Positions 1-5,499 of a DNA stretch of 6,795 nucleotides are shown here, one piece after another (positions within the stretch are counted from its first letter, which is position 1; each line of letters begins with the position of its first letter). A program made the position numbers and the translations under genes. The DNA comes from Clostridia bacterium (lineage in GTDB: Bacteria; Bacillota; Clostridia; RGIG8785): assembly GCA_017620795.1 (NCBI GenBank), contig JAGAUM010000036.1, positions 1-6,795 of the forward strand, given 5' to 3'. The notes under the pieces are model-generated. The model saw nothing but the letters and a program-made list of their open reading frames with translations. It ran no database searches and was not told where the DNA came from.

Positions 1-402
1 ACCCATCACCCGTGAGGAAATGACCTCGGTCATTGTCCGTCTGGCGGAAAAAATCCGCGGTGCACTGTTGAACAAAAAAGACGGATTTACCGACGCTTCT
101 TCCTTTGCCCCTTGGACGGCAGAGTACATCGCCAAAGCCGCAGGAGAAGGCATTGTCACCGGTAACCCCGACGGGTCTTTTAATGCCCGTGGCAACGCTA
201 CCCGTGCCGAAGCGGCGGTCATGATCAAGCGGTTTCGCGACTTGTTAAATCAAGCGCCTCGCAAACTGGAGGCAGGGGAGTATCACCCTGTTTATGGCGG
301 CATCATCTATGAAGTAGACCTGCAAAAAATGATTGATGAAGCTTATGCCCGCGGCGAAAAGACCTTGACTCTGGAAAAAGGCGTCTATCGCCTGACTCCT
401 CA
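1..402 (+). repeat. Paralogous block, copy 1 (SLH repeat and linker)
   Basis: Bases 1-402 align without gaps to 2364-2765. I count 62 mismatches by hand, about 85% identity, with the first 39 bases identical. Most differences are silent: the proteins differ at 13 of 128 residues here. Downstream the two genes diverge much more. The block probably continues left of the window. Confidence 0.85.
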
Positions 403-1930
403 AGGCAAGGGCGGACACCTGCGCTTTGTGGATATGAAGGACTTTACTTTGGACGGCAACGGCTCTACCTTACTTTACCAAAGCCCCGGTGCTTCGGGCA
501 TTCACTTTGAGAACAGTGAAAACATCCACTTAAAGAACCTGCAGACCGACTGTGAAAAGCTTTCGTTCTATCAGGCAAAAATTACCGCCATTAACCCCGA
601 GGATTTCTCAATTGATTTTGTTGTCCCCAACGGATACCGCGATTATTTCGAGGACAAATCAGGTTTTACCGACCAGATTTATATTGAGTTCCACGAAGCA
701 GAAACAGGCGACTATATTGACGCCAATAACATGACCTTTTCCAAACTGGAGAAGCTGGGCAACCGCCAGTATCGGATGTTCTCTGCCACTGCCAGCCGTA
801 CCAAGGGCTTAAAAGTAGGCGACTATATTGCAGGCGGACACCGCACTGCCACGGGTGTTTCGGTCAATTTCTTAAAATCCAAGCAGTGCGCTTTGACCAA
901 CTACACCATCTGGAGCGGTCAGGTCGGATTGTTTATGAGCGGCGGTTATGGTGACCATCGCATTGACAATGTCCGCTTAGAACCGGGCCCCCGTCCTTTG
1001 GGTGCTATTGATGACCGCGTCTTTTCCACCGTTGCCGATGCGGCACACATTCAGCGATTGGAAGTCGGCCCGAAGATTTATAACTCCCGATTCTGTAACA
1101 TGGGCGATGACGGCTTTAATAACTACGGACGGTTTTATCGTGCGGCAGAACGAATTTCGGACAAGGAATTCGTATTAGCAACGGGGACCAGTCTGGATTC
1201 CCTGTTTGAGGGAGATACCCTGCGCCTGTATTCTGCCAATGGTGACGGTTTGGGAGATGCCAAAGTAGCTTCCATCACCGAACTACCCAATTACGTGAAC
1301 AAAGCAGACTTGGATGTTTCTTATGACGCCAACAGTTTTTCCGCCAAGAACTTCTATCGCATCAAGCTGGAAACGGCGGTCAAAGGGGTAGAACCTGGCT
1401 CCTGGATTACCAACGCAAGCCGCAATTGCTCGGGCTTTGAAATCAAGAACTGCTACTATGGCAACATCCGTTCCCGCGGTATTTTAATCAAGGGCTCGGA
1501 CGGTGTGGTTGAAGGCAACACCATCTATAACACCGGCTCGGCAGGCATCCTGCTTGCGCCTGAGTTTAACTGGATGGAGGCAGGCTTCGTCCGCAATGTG
1601 GTGGTTCGCAATAACACCCTGATTCAAAACGGTGACCGCAACCAGGGCGCCATCTATGTCTATTCCATGCTCGGTCGGGAAAACCGCGACATTACCATTG
1701 AGGGCAACACCATCCGCGACTGTGCATACGAGGCTATGGATTTGACCTGCATCAAGGGTCTTATTGTCCGCAACAACGTGGTTGAATCCCGTAACCCCGA
1801 ATTTAAGACGGCTGTTCCCGTCCTTCGCATCGACAAGGTAGAAGATGCCGAGGTCTACGGCAACACCTTCCCCGAAGGCTGGACGGAAATTGAAGTGACC
1901 GAAGACACCAAGAATATCGTTGTAAAATAA
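1..1930 (+). CDS. SLH-anchored right-handed beta-helix protein, GH110-like (5' end missing)
   Basis: This gene is cut by the left edge; the reading frame is open from base 2, so the ATG at 20 is internal. Alignment with the complete paralogue at 2002 puts base 2 at its residue 122, so about 121 residues (signal peptide, first SLH repeat, most of the second) lie outside and the whole protein is probably near 763 residues. Visible parts are the end of SLH 2 (TREE motif), all of SLH 3 (from about base 86, with TRAE), a linker, then a parallel beta-helix from about base 305 to the end. The helix carries VADAAH (Asp codon at 1037), GDDG (Asp pair at 1106-1111), an RSRG rung (about 1470) and WMEAG (1571-1585). 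The order and the 23-residue Asp spacing resemble GH110 alpha-1,3-galactosidases, which act on terminal galactose of glycans. SLH repeats normally hold proteins to the cell wall through secondary polymers. The surface location is well supported; glycosidase activity is inferred and the substrate is unknown. It could instead be a lyase or a non-catalytic carbohydrate binder. Confidence 0.87.
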   Translation, partial: PITREEMTSVIVRLAEKIRGALLNKKDGFTDASSFAPWTAEYIAKAAGEGIVTGNPDGSFNARGNATRAEAAVMIKRFRDLLNQAPRKLEAGEYHPVYGGIIYEVDLQKMIDEAYARGEKTLTLEKGVYRLTPQGKGGHLRFVDMKDFTLDGNGSTLLYQSPGASGIHFENSENIHLKNLQTDCEKLSFYQAKITAINPEDFSIDFVVPNGYRDYFEDKSGFTDQIYIEFHEAETGDYIDANNMTFSKLEKLGNRQYRMFSATASRTKGLKVGDYIAGGHRTATGVSVNFLKSKQCALTNYTIWSGQVGLFMSGGYGDHRIDNVRLEPGPRPLGAIDDRVFSTVADAAHIQRLEVGPKIYNSRFCNMGDDGFNNYGRFYRAAERISDKEFVLATGTSLDSLFEGDTLRLYSANGDGLGDAKVASITELPNYVNKADLDVSYDANSFSAKNFYRIKLETAVKGVEPGSWITNASRNCSGFEIKNCYYGNIRSRGILIKGSDGVVEGNTIYNTGSAGILLAPEFNWMEAGFVRNVVVRNNTLIQNGDRNQGAIYVYSMLGRENRDITIEGNTIRDCAYEAMDLTCIKGLIVRNNVVESRNPEFKTAVPVLRIDKVEDAEVYGNTFPEGWTEIEVTEDTKNIVVK

Positions 1931-1931
1931 G

Positions 1932-1954
1932 AAAGACCCTTCGGGGTCTTTTTT
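1932..1954 (+). terminator. Rho-independent terminator of the first beta-helix gene
   Basis: An 8-bp perfect stem (AAAGACCC with GGGTCTTT) is closed by a TTCG loop between C and G, the very stable C(UUCG)G tetraloop, and runs into six T. It starts one base after the stop codon. It should separate this gene from the next one, which has its own promoter. Confidence 0.92.
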
Positions 1955-1955
1955 A

Positions 1956-1984
1956 TTGACTTTTTTCCTCACCTTTGTTAAACT
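1956..1984 (+). promoter_or_regulatory. Candidate sigma-A promoter for the second beta-helix gene
   Basis: The -35 candidate is TTGACT (1956-1961) and the -10 candidate is TAAACT (1979-1984), 17 bases apart, with a TG one base upstream of the -10 (extended -10). The expected start of transcription, around 1991, falls inside the ribosome binding site, leaving almost no leader. The motif fits well, but the lack of a leader lowers confidence. Confidence 0.45.
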
Positions 1985-1988
1985 AGCC

Positions 1989-1995
1989 AAGGAGG
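1989..1995 (+). promoter_or_regulatory. Strong ribosome binding site for the second beta-helix gene
   Basis: AAGGAGG lies six bases before the ATG at 2002, an essentially ideal Shine-Dalgarno sequence. It fixes the start, which is also confirmed by the signal peptide that begins there. Confidence 0.9.
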
Positions 1996-2001
1996 GATTT
2001 T

Positions 2002-4278
2002 ATGAAAAAAGTGACTTCATTTTTATTGATACTGATACTGTTATTCCAGTGCATCCCTGCCTTTTCGGCAGAGGTGACTTTTACCGACTTAAACGGCCAC
2101 TGGGCACGAAACTACGTCCTGCCTCTGGCACGTGACGGCATTATTTCGGGCAAGGGCGAGGGCATCTTCGACCCGGAAGCCAACATCACCAGAGCCGAGT
2201 TTGTGACCTTGGTTGCCAAGCTCTGCAACTTATATCCTGATGAAGCATCCCCCTATGCGGATGTTTTGGAGGGCGCATGGTTTGCCCCCACCGTCTCTGC
2301 CGCCAAAGCCTATGGCGCGTTGGATGAAAACTTGGTTGCAGACGGAAACTTCTACCCCGATGCACCCATCACCCGTGAGGAAATGACCTCGGTCATTGTC
2401 CGCTTGGCAGAAGAAATCCGTGGCGCACTCTTAAATCAAAAAGACGGCTTTACCGACGCTTCTTCCTTTGCCCCTTGGGCGGCAGAATACATCGCCAAAG
2501 CCGCAGGAGAAGGCATCGTCAACGGCAATCCTGACGGAAGCTTTAACGCAAAGGGCAACGCCACTCGTGCCGAAGCGGCGGTCATGATTAAACGGTTCCG
2601 TGACCTTTTAAACAAAGCCCCCCGCAAGTTGGAAGCAGGGGAGTATCACCCTGTTTATGACGCCCCCATTTTTGAGGTGGACCTGCAACAAATGATTGAT
2701 GAGGCTTATGCCCGCGGTGAAAAGACCTTGACTCTGGAAAAGGGTGCCTACCGCTTAAAACCCCAAAGCACCAGCGGACATTTGCATTTCGAGAATATGC
2801 AGGACTTTACCTTAGACGGCAACGGCTCTACCTTCTTGTTCCAGAGCATCGGTTCGGTGGGGGTTGCTTTTAAAAACTGTAAAAACGTGCGGTTGGAAAA
2901 CTGCAATGGCGATTACGAAAAGCTGGCGTTCTTCCAGGCACGGATTATCGCCATCGACCCTGACGAATACACCCTCGATTTCGTGATTCCCAACGGCTAT
3001 CGGGATTACTTTGAAGACCGTTCAGGATTCCCCGACCAGATTTATATCGAGTTCCATGACGGTGTAACGGGGGATTACCTTCATTTTGTTCCCAGCTCCA
3101 CCATGGCCTTTTCCAAGCTGGGGCATCTGGGGAATCGCACCTATCGTCTCCATGCCGCATCCTTGGCGGTAAACGAGCACTTAAAAGTCGGCGATTACAT
3201 CGTGGGCGGTGAACGGCTGACCACGGGCACTGCCGTCCAGTTGGTAGACTCCGAACGCTGTACCTTAAAGAACTACGCCATCTGGAGCGGAAAGGTCGGC
3301 TTGGGCATGAGTGGCGGCTATGGTGACCATCAGATTGACCATGTACGGCTCGAGCCGGGCCCCCGTCCCTTGGGCGCAACCGCAGACCGCTACTTCTCTA
3401 CCGTAGCTGATGCCGCCAATATGTACGGCATGAAAATCGGCCCCAAAATCCGTCACTCGGTTTTCAGCCACTGCGGAGATGACGGGTTTAACCTCTTCGG
3501 CAGATACGCCCGCGTGGCGGAAATAAAAGGAAACGAACTGGTTCTTGCTGTTACCCCCAACTACTTTTTTGTGACAGAAGGGGATACCCTCCATTTCTAT
3601 ACCGACCGCTTCGGAGACATTGCCGACGCTACGGTCAAGGGTGTGGAACAGCTTCCCTCTTATAGTCCGAAAACTGATTTGACCGACACCTTCGAGGTGG
3701 TTTCTTTCAAGCCCGAGACCTTTTGCCGTGTCACTTTGGATGAAACACCGAAAGGGGTTTCGGTCGGGTCGTATGTTTCGGATGCGGATGCCAATAACCG
3801 TGGCTTTGAGGTCACCGATACCTATTACGGAAATATCCGTTCCCGCGGAATGGTCGTCCAGTCCTCGGAGGGATTGATTGAAAATTGCACCTTTTATAAT
3901 CTGGGCTCTCAAGGAGTCTGGCTCAGTGCCGACACCCAGTGGATGGGCGCAGACATGGTGCGCAACGTCACCGTCCGAAACAACACTTTTATCGCTTGCG
4001 GCCTTCGGGAACGGGAACAGTTTGCCTCTTTGATGGTCAGTAGCTACTATGACGGACGGAACAAAAACATCACTGTAGAAGGAAACACCTTCCGCCTTTG
4101 CGGTCACAGCGCTATGTCCTTTTCCGCAACCGACGGACTGATTGTCAAGAATAACACTGTCGAGTCCCGTCACCCGGAACATTCCAGACCCATGCCCGTT
4201 ATGCAGGTCGAGGACGTGACCGATGCAATATTTGAAAAGAACCAATTCCCTGCGGATTGGCAGGAGGTTGAGCAATAA
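2002..4278 (+). CDS. SLH-anchored right-handed beta-helix protein, GH110-like (complete)
   Basis: The product has 758 residues and is exported and probably wall-bound. Residues 1-23 form a signal peptide (MKK, a Leu/Ile-rich core, cleavage near AFSA; no lipobox). Three SLH repeats follow at about 27-75 (TRAE), 84-140 (TREE) and 150-203 (TRAE). From about 223 to the end is a parallel beta-helix full of short N- and G-rich turns. Candidate catalytic residues are D470 (ADA) and D493-D494 (DDG), then an RSRG rung near 615. Their order and spacing resemble GH110 alpha-1,3-galactosidases. Compared with the upstream paralogue it has three extra residues near 363, Asn instead of His after ADA, and Gly649 where the paralogue has Glu in WMEAG, so specificity or activity may differ. 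It has its own promoter and terminator. Surface anchoring is well supported; a glycoside hydrolase role is inference, and the substrate is unknown. Confidence 0.92.
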   Translation: MKKVTSFLLILILLFQCIPAFSAEVTFTDLNGHWARNYVLPLARDGIISGKGEGIFDPEANITRAEFVTLVAKLCNLYPDEASPYADVLEGAWFAPTVSAAKAYGALDENLVADGNFYPDAPITREEMTSVIVRLAEEIRGALLNQKDGFTDASSFAPWAAEYIAKAAGEGIVNGNPDGSFNAKGNATRAEAAVMIKRFRDLLNKAPRKLEAGEYHPVYDAPIFEVDLQQMIDEAYARGEKTLTLEKGAYRLKPQSTSGHLHFENMQDFTLDGNGSTFLFQSIGSVGVAFKNCKNVRLENCNGDYEKLAFFQARIIAIDPDEYTLDFVIPNGYRDYFEDRSGFPDQIYIEFHDGVTGDYLHFVPSSTMAFSKLGHLGNRTYRLHAASLAVNEHLKVGDYIVGGERLTTGTAVQLVDSERCTLKNYAIWSGKVGLGMSGGYGDHQIDHVRLEPGPRPLGATADRYFSTVADAANMYGMKIGPKIRHSVFSHCGDDGFNLFGRYARVAEIKGNELVLAVTPNYFFVTEGDTLHFYTDRFGDIADATVKGVEQLPSYSPKTDLTDTFEVVSFKPETFCRVTLDETPKGVSVGSYVSDADANNRGFEVTDTYYGNIRSRGMVVQSSEGLIENCTFYNLGSQGVWLSADTQWMGADMVRNVTVRNNTFIACGLREREQFASLMVSSYYDGRNKNITVEGNTFRLCGHSAMSFSATDGLIVKNNTVESRHPEHSRPMPVMQVEDVTDAIFEKNQFPADWQEVEQ
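2364..2765 (+). repeat. Paralogous block, copy 2 (SLH repeat and linker)
   Basis: This is the counterpart of bases 1-402, about 85% identical without gaps. It covers the end of SLH 2, SLH 3, the linker and the first beta-helix strand of the complete gene. Direct repeats this similar in tandem genes are possible sites for gene conversion or for deletion that fuses the two genes. Confidence 0.85.
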
Positions 4279-4306
4279 AAAAGACCCCTTGGGGGTCTTT
4301 TTTATT
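4274..4306. terminator. Bidirectional terminator shared by the beta-helix gene and spoVT
   Basis: A 15-bp perfect stem (4274-4288 with 4292-4306) has a CCCC/GGGG core and a three-base TTG loop. Six A on one arm and six T on the other give a T-tract on either strand, so it can end transcription from both sides. The TAA of the plus-strand gene (4276-4278) and the TAA of spoVT (4302-4304, complement) both lie in the stem. Confidence 0.93.
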
Positions 4307-4844
4307 GTCCGATTTGTTTGCCTAAAAACCCTGCCGCCACCTGCGCCAGCTTCACTTCCGATTCGCCTGCCACCATGGTGTCATTGGGCTTGAAGAAAAT
4401 GACCGAGCCGATGCCGTCGCCGTCTGCCACGATGGGCACCATCAACCCTACCGAGTGGTTGTTGGTGTTGTCCAAAAGCGTGGTGGTCTTGCCTTCGTTT
4501 TCATGGGTGAACGAGATTTTTTCCTGAATCAACTGCTCCACTTCGGGGGAAACTCGCTTTTCCCAGAACTCTTTTTTGGACGCACCCGACACGGCAATAA
4601 CCGCGTCCTTGTCGGTGATGCAGACCGCATGACCGCTGGTCTTTGCCAGCGTCTCGGCATACTCGCTTGCAAAGGCGGACAGCTCCCCAATGGGGGAGTA
4701 CTTCTTAAAAATCACTTCCCCGTCTTTTTCGGTAAAGATTTCCAACGGGTCTCCTTCACGGATGCGGAGGGTGCGTCGGATTTCTTTCGGAATCACCACG
4801 CGACCCAAATCGTCAATTCTTCTAACAATGCCTGTTGCTTTCAT
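4302..4844 (-). CDS. spoVT: Stage V sporulation protein T, AbrB/GAF transcription factor
   Basis: The product is a 180-residue DNA-binding regulator of the developing forespore. Residues 1-52 form an AbrB-type swapped-hairpin domain (MKATGIVRRIDDLGRVVIPK, then the conserved EIRRTLRIREGDPLEIF). From recall, this domain is nearly identical to Bacillus subtilis SpoVT (178 residues). Residues of about 55-178 form a GAF-like domain (AVSGASKKEFW, GLMVPIVADGDGIGSV, AAGFLGKQ near the end), of a kind that usually senses a ligand, not identified here. The start is the ATG at 4844: it opens the family's conserved N terminus and has AAGGAG nine bases upstream. An in-frame TTG at 4868 would place the binding site inside the gene and is rejected. 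In B. subtilis SpoVT is made under sigma-G and tunes the sigma-G regulon; a sigma-G-like promoter lies upstream here. The gene stands alone, divergent from the small gene at 4972 and convergent with the surface-protein gene. Confidence 0.97.
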   Translation of the reverse strand: MKATGIVRRIDDLGRVVIPKEIRRTLRIREGDPLEIFTEKDGEVIFKKYSPIGELSAFASEYAETLAKTSGHAVCITDKDAVIAVSGASKKEFWEKRVSPEVEQLIQEKISFTHENEGKTTTLLDNTNNHSVGLMVPIVADGDGIGSVIFFKPNDTMVAGESEVKLAQVAAGFLGKQIGQ

Positions 4845-4852
4845 ATCGTAAA

Positions 4853-4859
4853 TCTCCTT
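4853..4859 (-). promoter_or_regulatory. Ribosome binding site of spoVT
   Basis: On the minus strand AAGGAGA ends eight bases before the ATG at 4844. It decides the start in favour of that ATG over the upstream TTG at 4868. Confidence 0.88.
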
Positions 4860-4878
4860 TAATTTCAAATTGCGATAG

Positions 4879-4907
4879 TAGTATTGGTGATTCAGAGAAA
4901 TTTATAC
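4879..4907 (-). promoter_or_regulatory. Candidate forespore (sigma-G-like) promoter of spoVT
   Basis: On the minus strand GTATA (4907-4903) is followed after 17 bases by AATACTA (4885-4879). This is one base off the sigma-G -10 form CATACTA, and GTATA fits the -35 of sigma-F/sigma-G promoters; the spacing is also right. Transcription would start near 4872, about 28 bases before the ATG. B. subtilis spoVT is known to depend on sigma-G. The motif is matched by eye only. Confidence 0.55.
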
Positions 4908-4915
4908 TGTTCGTA

Positions 4916-4944
4916 TTTACTTTTCCTATCAAATATGTTAAAAT
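4916..4944 (+). promoter_or_regulatory. Candidate sigma-A promoter for the small hypothetical gene
   Basis: TTTACT (4916-4921), 17 bases, then TAAAAT (4939-4944), with TG one base upstream of the -10. The expected transcription start is near 4951, leaving about 20 bases of leader. It sits back-to-back with the spoVT promoter: the two -35 elements are only eight bases apart. Confidence 0.6.
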
Positions 4945-4962
4945 AAAGGCAATATAACAAAA

Positions 4963-4968
4963 AGGGAG
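4963..4968 (+). promoter_or_regulatory. Ribosome binding site of the small hypothetical gene
   Basis: AGGGAG lies three bases before the ATG at 4972 and six before the ATG at 4975. The spacing favours the second ATG, which would give a 149-residue product, but the difference is one methionine. Confidence 0.7.
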
Positions 4969-4971
4969 TTT

Positions 4972-5424
4972 ATGATGTTACTGAAAACCGTTGTTGACGA
5001 AACGTTTGAAGGTGCTAAAACCTATACAAATTCTTGCCGAGCAAAGAATAGCGAAGATTTTTCGGAAATAACATTGAATCTGGCTGAAGTAGACTATGAT
5101 GATGCTTTTGTCGAAGCACTTTCTCACAAAATAGTGGAGTATCATCTGCATACCACCTTTACTTATGACTATGAAAGCAGCAGCGATGCAGGAAACGGTC
5201 GGGACGATTCTGGCAAAGAAGAAAAGGATGTGCCAATCCGACTGGAGGCGTGCATCATCAAAGACAACCAACTCTTTGGCGTTCTGTGCGAAGCCTTTGA
5301 GGTAAAACGGTTTTTGTTGGTGGATTACCCCGAAACCATCATCTGCCATCCCAGCAACTACTCAGGCAGAGGCTATCATTCCTATCGAGAAATGCAATTT
5401 AACCTGATATTAAAAGCAGAGTGA
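4972..5424 (+). CDS. Hypothetical acidic protein, 150 residues
   Basis: I do not recognise this protein. It has no signal peptide and no membrane segment, so it is probably cytoplasmic. It is acidic, with alternating strand-like and helix-like stretches and a very polar stretch at about residues 65-85 (YESSSDAGNGRDDSGKEEKD) that looks like a flexible linker between an N-terminal half and a C-terminal half (about 86-150, with CIIKDNQLFGVLCEAF and HPSNYSGRGYHSYREM). It is likely a real gene: it has its own promoter, a ribosome binding site, and a terminator whose stem includes the stop codon. Its first part is A+T-richer than its neighbours (about 38% G+C over 4981-5100 by hand count), which may mean later acquisition or weak selection on codons. 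The adjacent divergent spoVT does not by itself show a sporulation role. The ATG at 4975 is an equally good start. Confidence 0.82.
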   Translation: MMLLKTVVDETFEGAKTYTNSCRAKNSEDFSEITLNLAEVDYDDAFVEALSHKIVEYHLHTTFTYDYESSSDAGNGRDDSGKEEKDVPIRLEACIIKDNQLFGVLCEAFEVKRFLLVDYPETIICHPSNYSGRGYHSYREMQFNLILKAE

Positions 5425-5442
5425 GTCTCACTCTGCTTTTTT
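5412..5442 (+). terminator. Rho-independent terminator of the small hypothetical gene
   Basis: A 12-bp perfect stem (5412-5423 with 5429-5440) and a five-base AGTCT loop are followed by a run of six T (5437-5442). The left arm is coding sequence: it includes the last codons and most of the TGA stop, so translation to the end may affect folding. Confidence 0.9.
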
Positions 5443-5443
5443 C

Positions 5444-5472
5444 TTGCTTTATGAAGCGGACTGTGATACAAT
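5444..5472 (+). promoter_or_regulatory. Candidate sigma-A promoter for the OPA transporter
   Basis: TTGCTT (5444-5449), 17 bases, then TACAAT (5467-5472), one base from consensus, with TG one base upstream of the -10. It begins just after the upstream terminator's T-tract. Transcription would start near 5479, about 20 bases before the ATG. No operator or riboswitch is visible. Confidence 0.62.
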
Positions 5473-5488
5473 ACAAAAGATATATGAT

Positions 5489-5493
5489 GGAGG
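5489..5493 (+). promoter_or_regulatory. Ribosome binding site of the OPA transporter
   Basis: GGAGG within TGGAGGTG lies six bases before the ATG at 5500, which supports that start. Confidence 0.88.
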
Positions 5494-5499
5494 TGCAAT

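Noticed and set aside
20..22. ATG at 20 as the true start of the first gene
   Set aside because: The frame is open to the window edge and the upstream codons match the paralogue (PITREE). The SLH repeat would be cut in the middle and there would be no signal peptide.
1484..1990. Open frame of 168 codons on the minus strand across the end of the first beta-helix gene
   Set aside because: It runs through the terminator and the spacer, has a low-complexity lysine-rich start from the T-tract, and shows no ribosome binding site. The plus-strand protein is clearly the real one.
2035..2055. Possible lipoprotein signal (Cys17 in the signal peptide of the second gene)
   Set aside because: The residues before the Cys are L-F-Q, which do not fit a lipobox, and a better signal peptidase I site follows at AFSA.
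3265..4275. Long open frame of 336 codons on the minus strand within the second beta-helix gene
   Set aside because: It lies wholly opposite a gene with signal peptide, SLH repeats and a recognisable fold, has no domain of its own, and the first beta-helix gene has only shorter antisense frames. It is a codon-usage shadow.
4845..4868. Extended spoVT start at the TTG at 4868 (188 residues)
   Set aside because: The extra eight residues would translate the AAGGAG ribosome binding site, and SpoVT proteins start at MKATG.
4978..5349. Open frame of 123 codons on the minus strand opposite the small hypothetical gene
   Set aside because: The plus-strand frame has a promoter, a ribosome binding site and a terminator in the right places; the minus frame has none of these.
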